Below are positions 52,371-53,698 of a stretch of DNA of 53,698 nucleotides, one piece after another (the stretch's first letter is position 1; the number at the start of each line of letters is the position of its first letter). The position numbers and the translations under genes are program-made. The notes below the pieces were generated by a model, which was not told the origin of the DNA, made no database searches, and saw only the letters and a list, made by a program, of their open reading frames with translations. The stretch comes from Acidobacteriota bacterium (GTDB lineage Bacteria > Acidobacteriota > Terriglobia > Terriglobales > Acidobacteriaceae). Location of the stretch: assembly GCA_021781795.1 (NCBI GenBank), contig JAJXWA010000017.1, positions 1 to 53,698 of the forward strand, in the 5' to 3' direction.

Positions 52371-53243
52371 TCACTTCCCAATCACCTTTGCCAGCGTCTC
52401 GCCCATCTCCGCGGGAGAGACAACGACGTGAATCCCGGCCTCGCGCATCGCCTGCATCTTGCTGGCGGCCGTACCCTCGCCACCGCTGATGATCGCGCCC
52501 GCGTGGCCCATCCGGCGTCCCGGAGGCGCCGTCTGTCCTGCGATAAAGCCCACCACCGGCTTCTTCACATTGGCTTTCACCCACGCCGCGGCCTCAATCT
52601 CCGCCGAGCCGCCGATTTCGCCAATCATGATGATGGCTTCGGTCTCCGGGTCGTCGTTCAGCAGGCGCAGCGCATCAATGTGCGTGGTGCCGATAATCGG
52701 GTCGCCGCCAATGCCAATCGCGGTGGACTGCCCGATGCCGCGCTGCGTGAGCTGGTGCACGGCCTCGTAGGTCAGCGTGCCCGACTTGGACACGATGCCC
52801 ACCGTACCCTGCTTGTGAATGCGTCCCGGCATGATGCCGATCTTGGCCATACCCGGCGAAATCACGCCCGGACAGTTCGGCCCGATCAACCGCGACTTCG
52901 ACGTCTTCAGCTTCGCCCACACCTTCACCATATCCAGCGTGGGAATGCCCTCGGTGATGCAGACGATCAGCGGAATCCCCGCGTCCTCGGCCTCCAGAAT
53001 CGCATCGGCCGCGAACGGCGGCGGCACAAAGATCATCGTCGCATTCGCGCCGGTCTTCGTCACCGCATCGGCCACGGTGTTAAACACCGGCCAGCCTTCA
53101 TGCGTCGAGCCGCCCTTGCCCGGCGTCACGCCGCCCACCACGTTCGTGCCATACTCCGCGCAGCCCTTCGCGTGGAAGGTACCTTCTTTACCCGTAATTC
53201 CCTGAACAATCAGGCGTGTATCGTTGTTCACTAAGACGGCCAT
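52371..53243 (-). CDS. sucD: succinyl-CoA synthetase alpha subunit
   Basis: TCA-cycle enzyme joining succinate and CoA with ATP/GTP. The 290 residues have [20 protein letters not shown] at the N-terminus, [20 protein letters not shown], and the phosphorylated His in [13 protein letters not shown]. Family length. The ATG shares one base with the sucC stop (TAATG), so the subunits are coupled. Terminated by the hairpin at 52273-52309. Confidence 0.96.
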   Translation of the reverse strand: MAVLVNNDTRLIVQGITGKEGTFHAKGCAEYGTNVVGGVTPGKGGSTHEGWPVFNTVADAVTKTGANATMIFVPPPFAADAILEAEDAGIPLIVCITEGIPTLDMVKVWAKLKTSKSRLIGPNCPGVISPGMAKIGIMPGRIHKQGTVGIVSKSGTLTYEAVHQLTQRGIGQSTAIGIGGDPIIGTTHIDALRLLNDDPETEAIIMIGEIGGSAEIEAAAWVKANVKKPVVGFIAGQTAPPGRRMGHAGAIISGGEGTAASKMQAMREAGIHVVVSPAEMGETLAKVIGK

Positions 53244-53698
53244 TAGGCTGCCACTCCCTTCGCGGCTGCAACAACCAATTCCGCCGCTTCCTTCATCGTT
53301 GCGCCCACCTGGAAGTTCAGGCCCGACTCTTCCAGAATCTTGCGGCCCTCTTCCACGTTCGTGCCTTCCAGCCGCAGCACAATCGGCACCTTCACATTAA
53401 GATTCTTCGCCGCCGCCACCACGCCTGTCGCCAGCCGGTCCACACGCAGAATGCCGCCAAAAATGTTGATGAAGATCGCCTTCACATTTTTGTCGCTCAG
53501 CAGAATCTCAAACGCATGCTCAATCTGTTCCTGCGTTGCGCCGCCACCCACATCCAGAAAGTTCGCCGGGCTTCCGCCTGCGTACTGGATGATGTCCATC
53601 GTCGCCATCGCCAGCCCCGCGCCGTTCACCATGCAGGCAATCGTGCCGTCCAGCTTGATGTAGTTCAGCGCGTACTTGCTGGCTTCCACTTCCAGCGG
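53243..53698 (-). CDS. sucC: succinyl-CoA synthetase beta subunit, 5' part outside window
   Basis: The C-terminal 151 residues of SucC are visible; the gene enters from the right edge. Sequence includes [54 protein letters not shown] and [12 protein letters not shown], which are the ligase-CoA-like domain of the beta subunit. Its TAA overlaps the sucD ATG. The true start lies to the right of 53698. Confidence 0.95.
   Translation of the reverse strand, partial: PLEVEASKYALNYIKLDGTIACMVNGAGLAMATMDIIQYAGGSPANFLDVGGGATQEQIEHAFEILLSDKNVKAIFINIFGGILRVDRLATGVVAAAKNLNVKVPIVLRLEGTNVEEGRKILEESGLNFQVGATMKEAAELVVAAAKGVAA

Noticed and set aside
1..53698. tRNA, rRNA, CRISPR, insertion sequence or prophage
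   Set aside because: Read through on both strands; no cloverleaf, transposase, terminal inverted repeat, regularly spaced repeats or phage gene was recognised.

Overview
The window looks like chromosomal DNA of an Acidobacteriota bacterium, probably of the Acidobacteriaceae/Terriglobales type. The evidence is gene content and high GC: a 1206-residue Oar-like TonB-dependent receptor with an N-terminal carboxypeptidase-regulatory-like domain, DUF2950/DUF3300 and DUF4126 proteins, a bacillithiol-transferase-like DinB protein, and several small proteins of acidobacterial style. This placement is by recognition, not by a search. No rRNA, tRNA, insertion sequence, prophage or CRISPR array was seen. 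Genes are packed on both strands; the only gap above 300 bases is 20104-21098.

Layout. 1-9945 (minus strand): 3' part of a biotin ligase, nadC, valS, a BamD-like protein, rpe, a DUF4126 protein, a half-length UvrC-like protein and the TldE half of the TldD/TldE protease. A Sel1-repeat protein (plus) lies between tldE and tldD. 12511-19306: a tiny His-rich secreted protein, a YfiT/DinB enzyme, a broken gene with two lesions, a small membrane protein, an OPT transporter, a NagX-like acyltransferase and the first of two tail-to-tail CPBP membrane proteins. 20104-24719: a long leader and the TonB receptor, closed by a strong terminator. 24863-29657: a TPR protein, a small Cys protein, and an arsenic locus with divergent arsR and arsM-arsC-acr3. 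29669-33709 (minus): glucokinase and 6-phosphogluconolactonase, and a two-component system. 33954-40934 (plus): a seven-gene tightly coupled operon. 41041-45401 (minus): DUF2950, DUF3300, a MerR regulator and an Old Yellow Enzyme. 45644-51538: GH31 glycosidase, ridA, msrB, ndk (minus) and an M13 peptidase. 51611-52208: a BrnT/BrnA toxin-antitoxin pair. The end holds sucD and the 3' part of sucC.

The most unusual system is the 33954-40934 operon: a polyprenyl synthase, a MacB/LolCDE-like ABC permease and ATPase, a heme-copper-oxidase subunit I-like protein with no His-His pair for CuB, a four-helix membrane protein, a fusion of a 12-helix transporter-like domain to two cytochrome c domains (the first CcoO-like), and a secreted YceI protein. 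Start and stop codons overlap through the first six genes. An isoprenoid-making enzyme at one end and a member of an isoprenoid-binding family at the other suggest a membrane redox module that handles an isoprenoid lipid or quinone; that is inference.

A second pattern is the start signals. Seven genes have a -10-like TAnnnT hexamer exactly six bases before their ATG and no good Shine-Dalgarno, which points to leaderless transcripts. The brnT toxin fits the same spacing, but its start codon there would be ATA; no canonical start exists in frame near its N-terminus, and a perfect inverted repeat overlaps its -10 hexamer.
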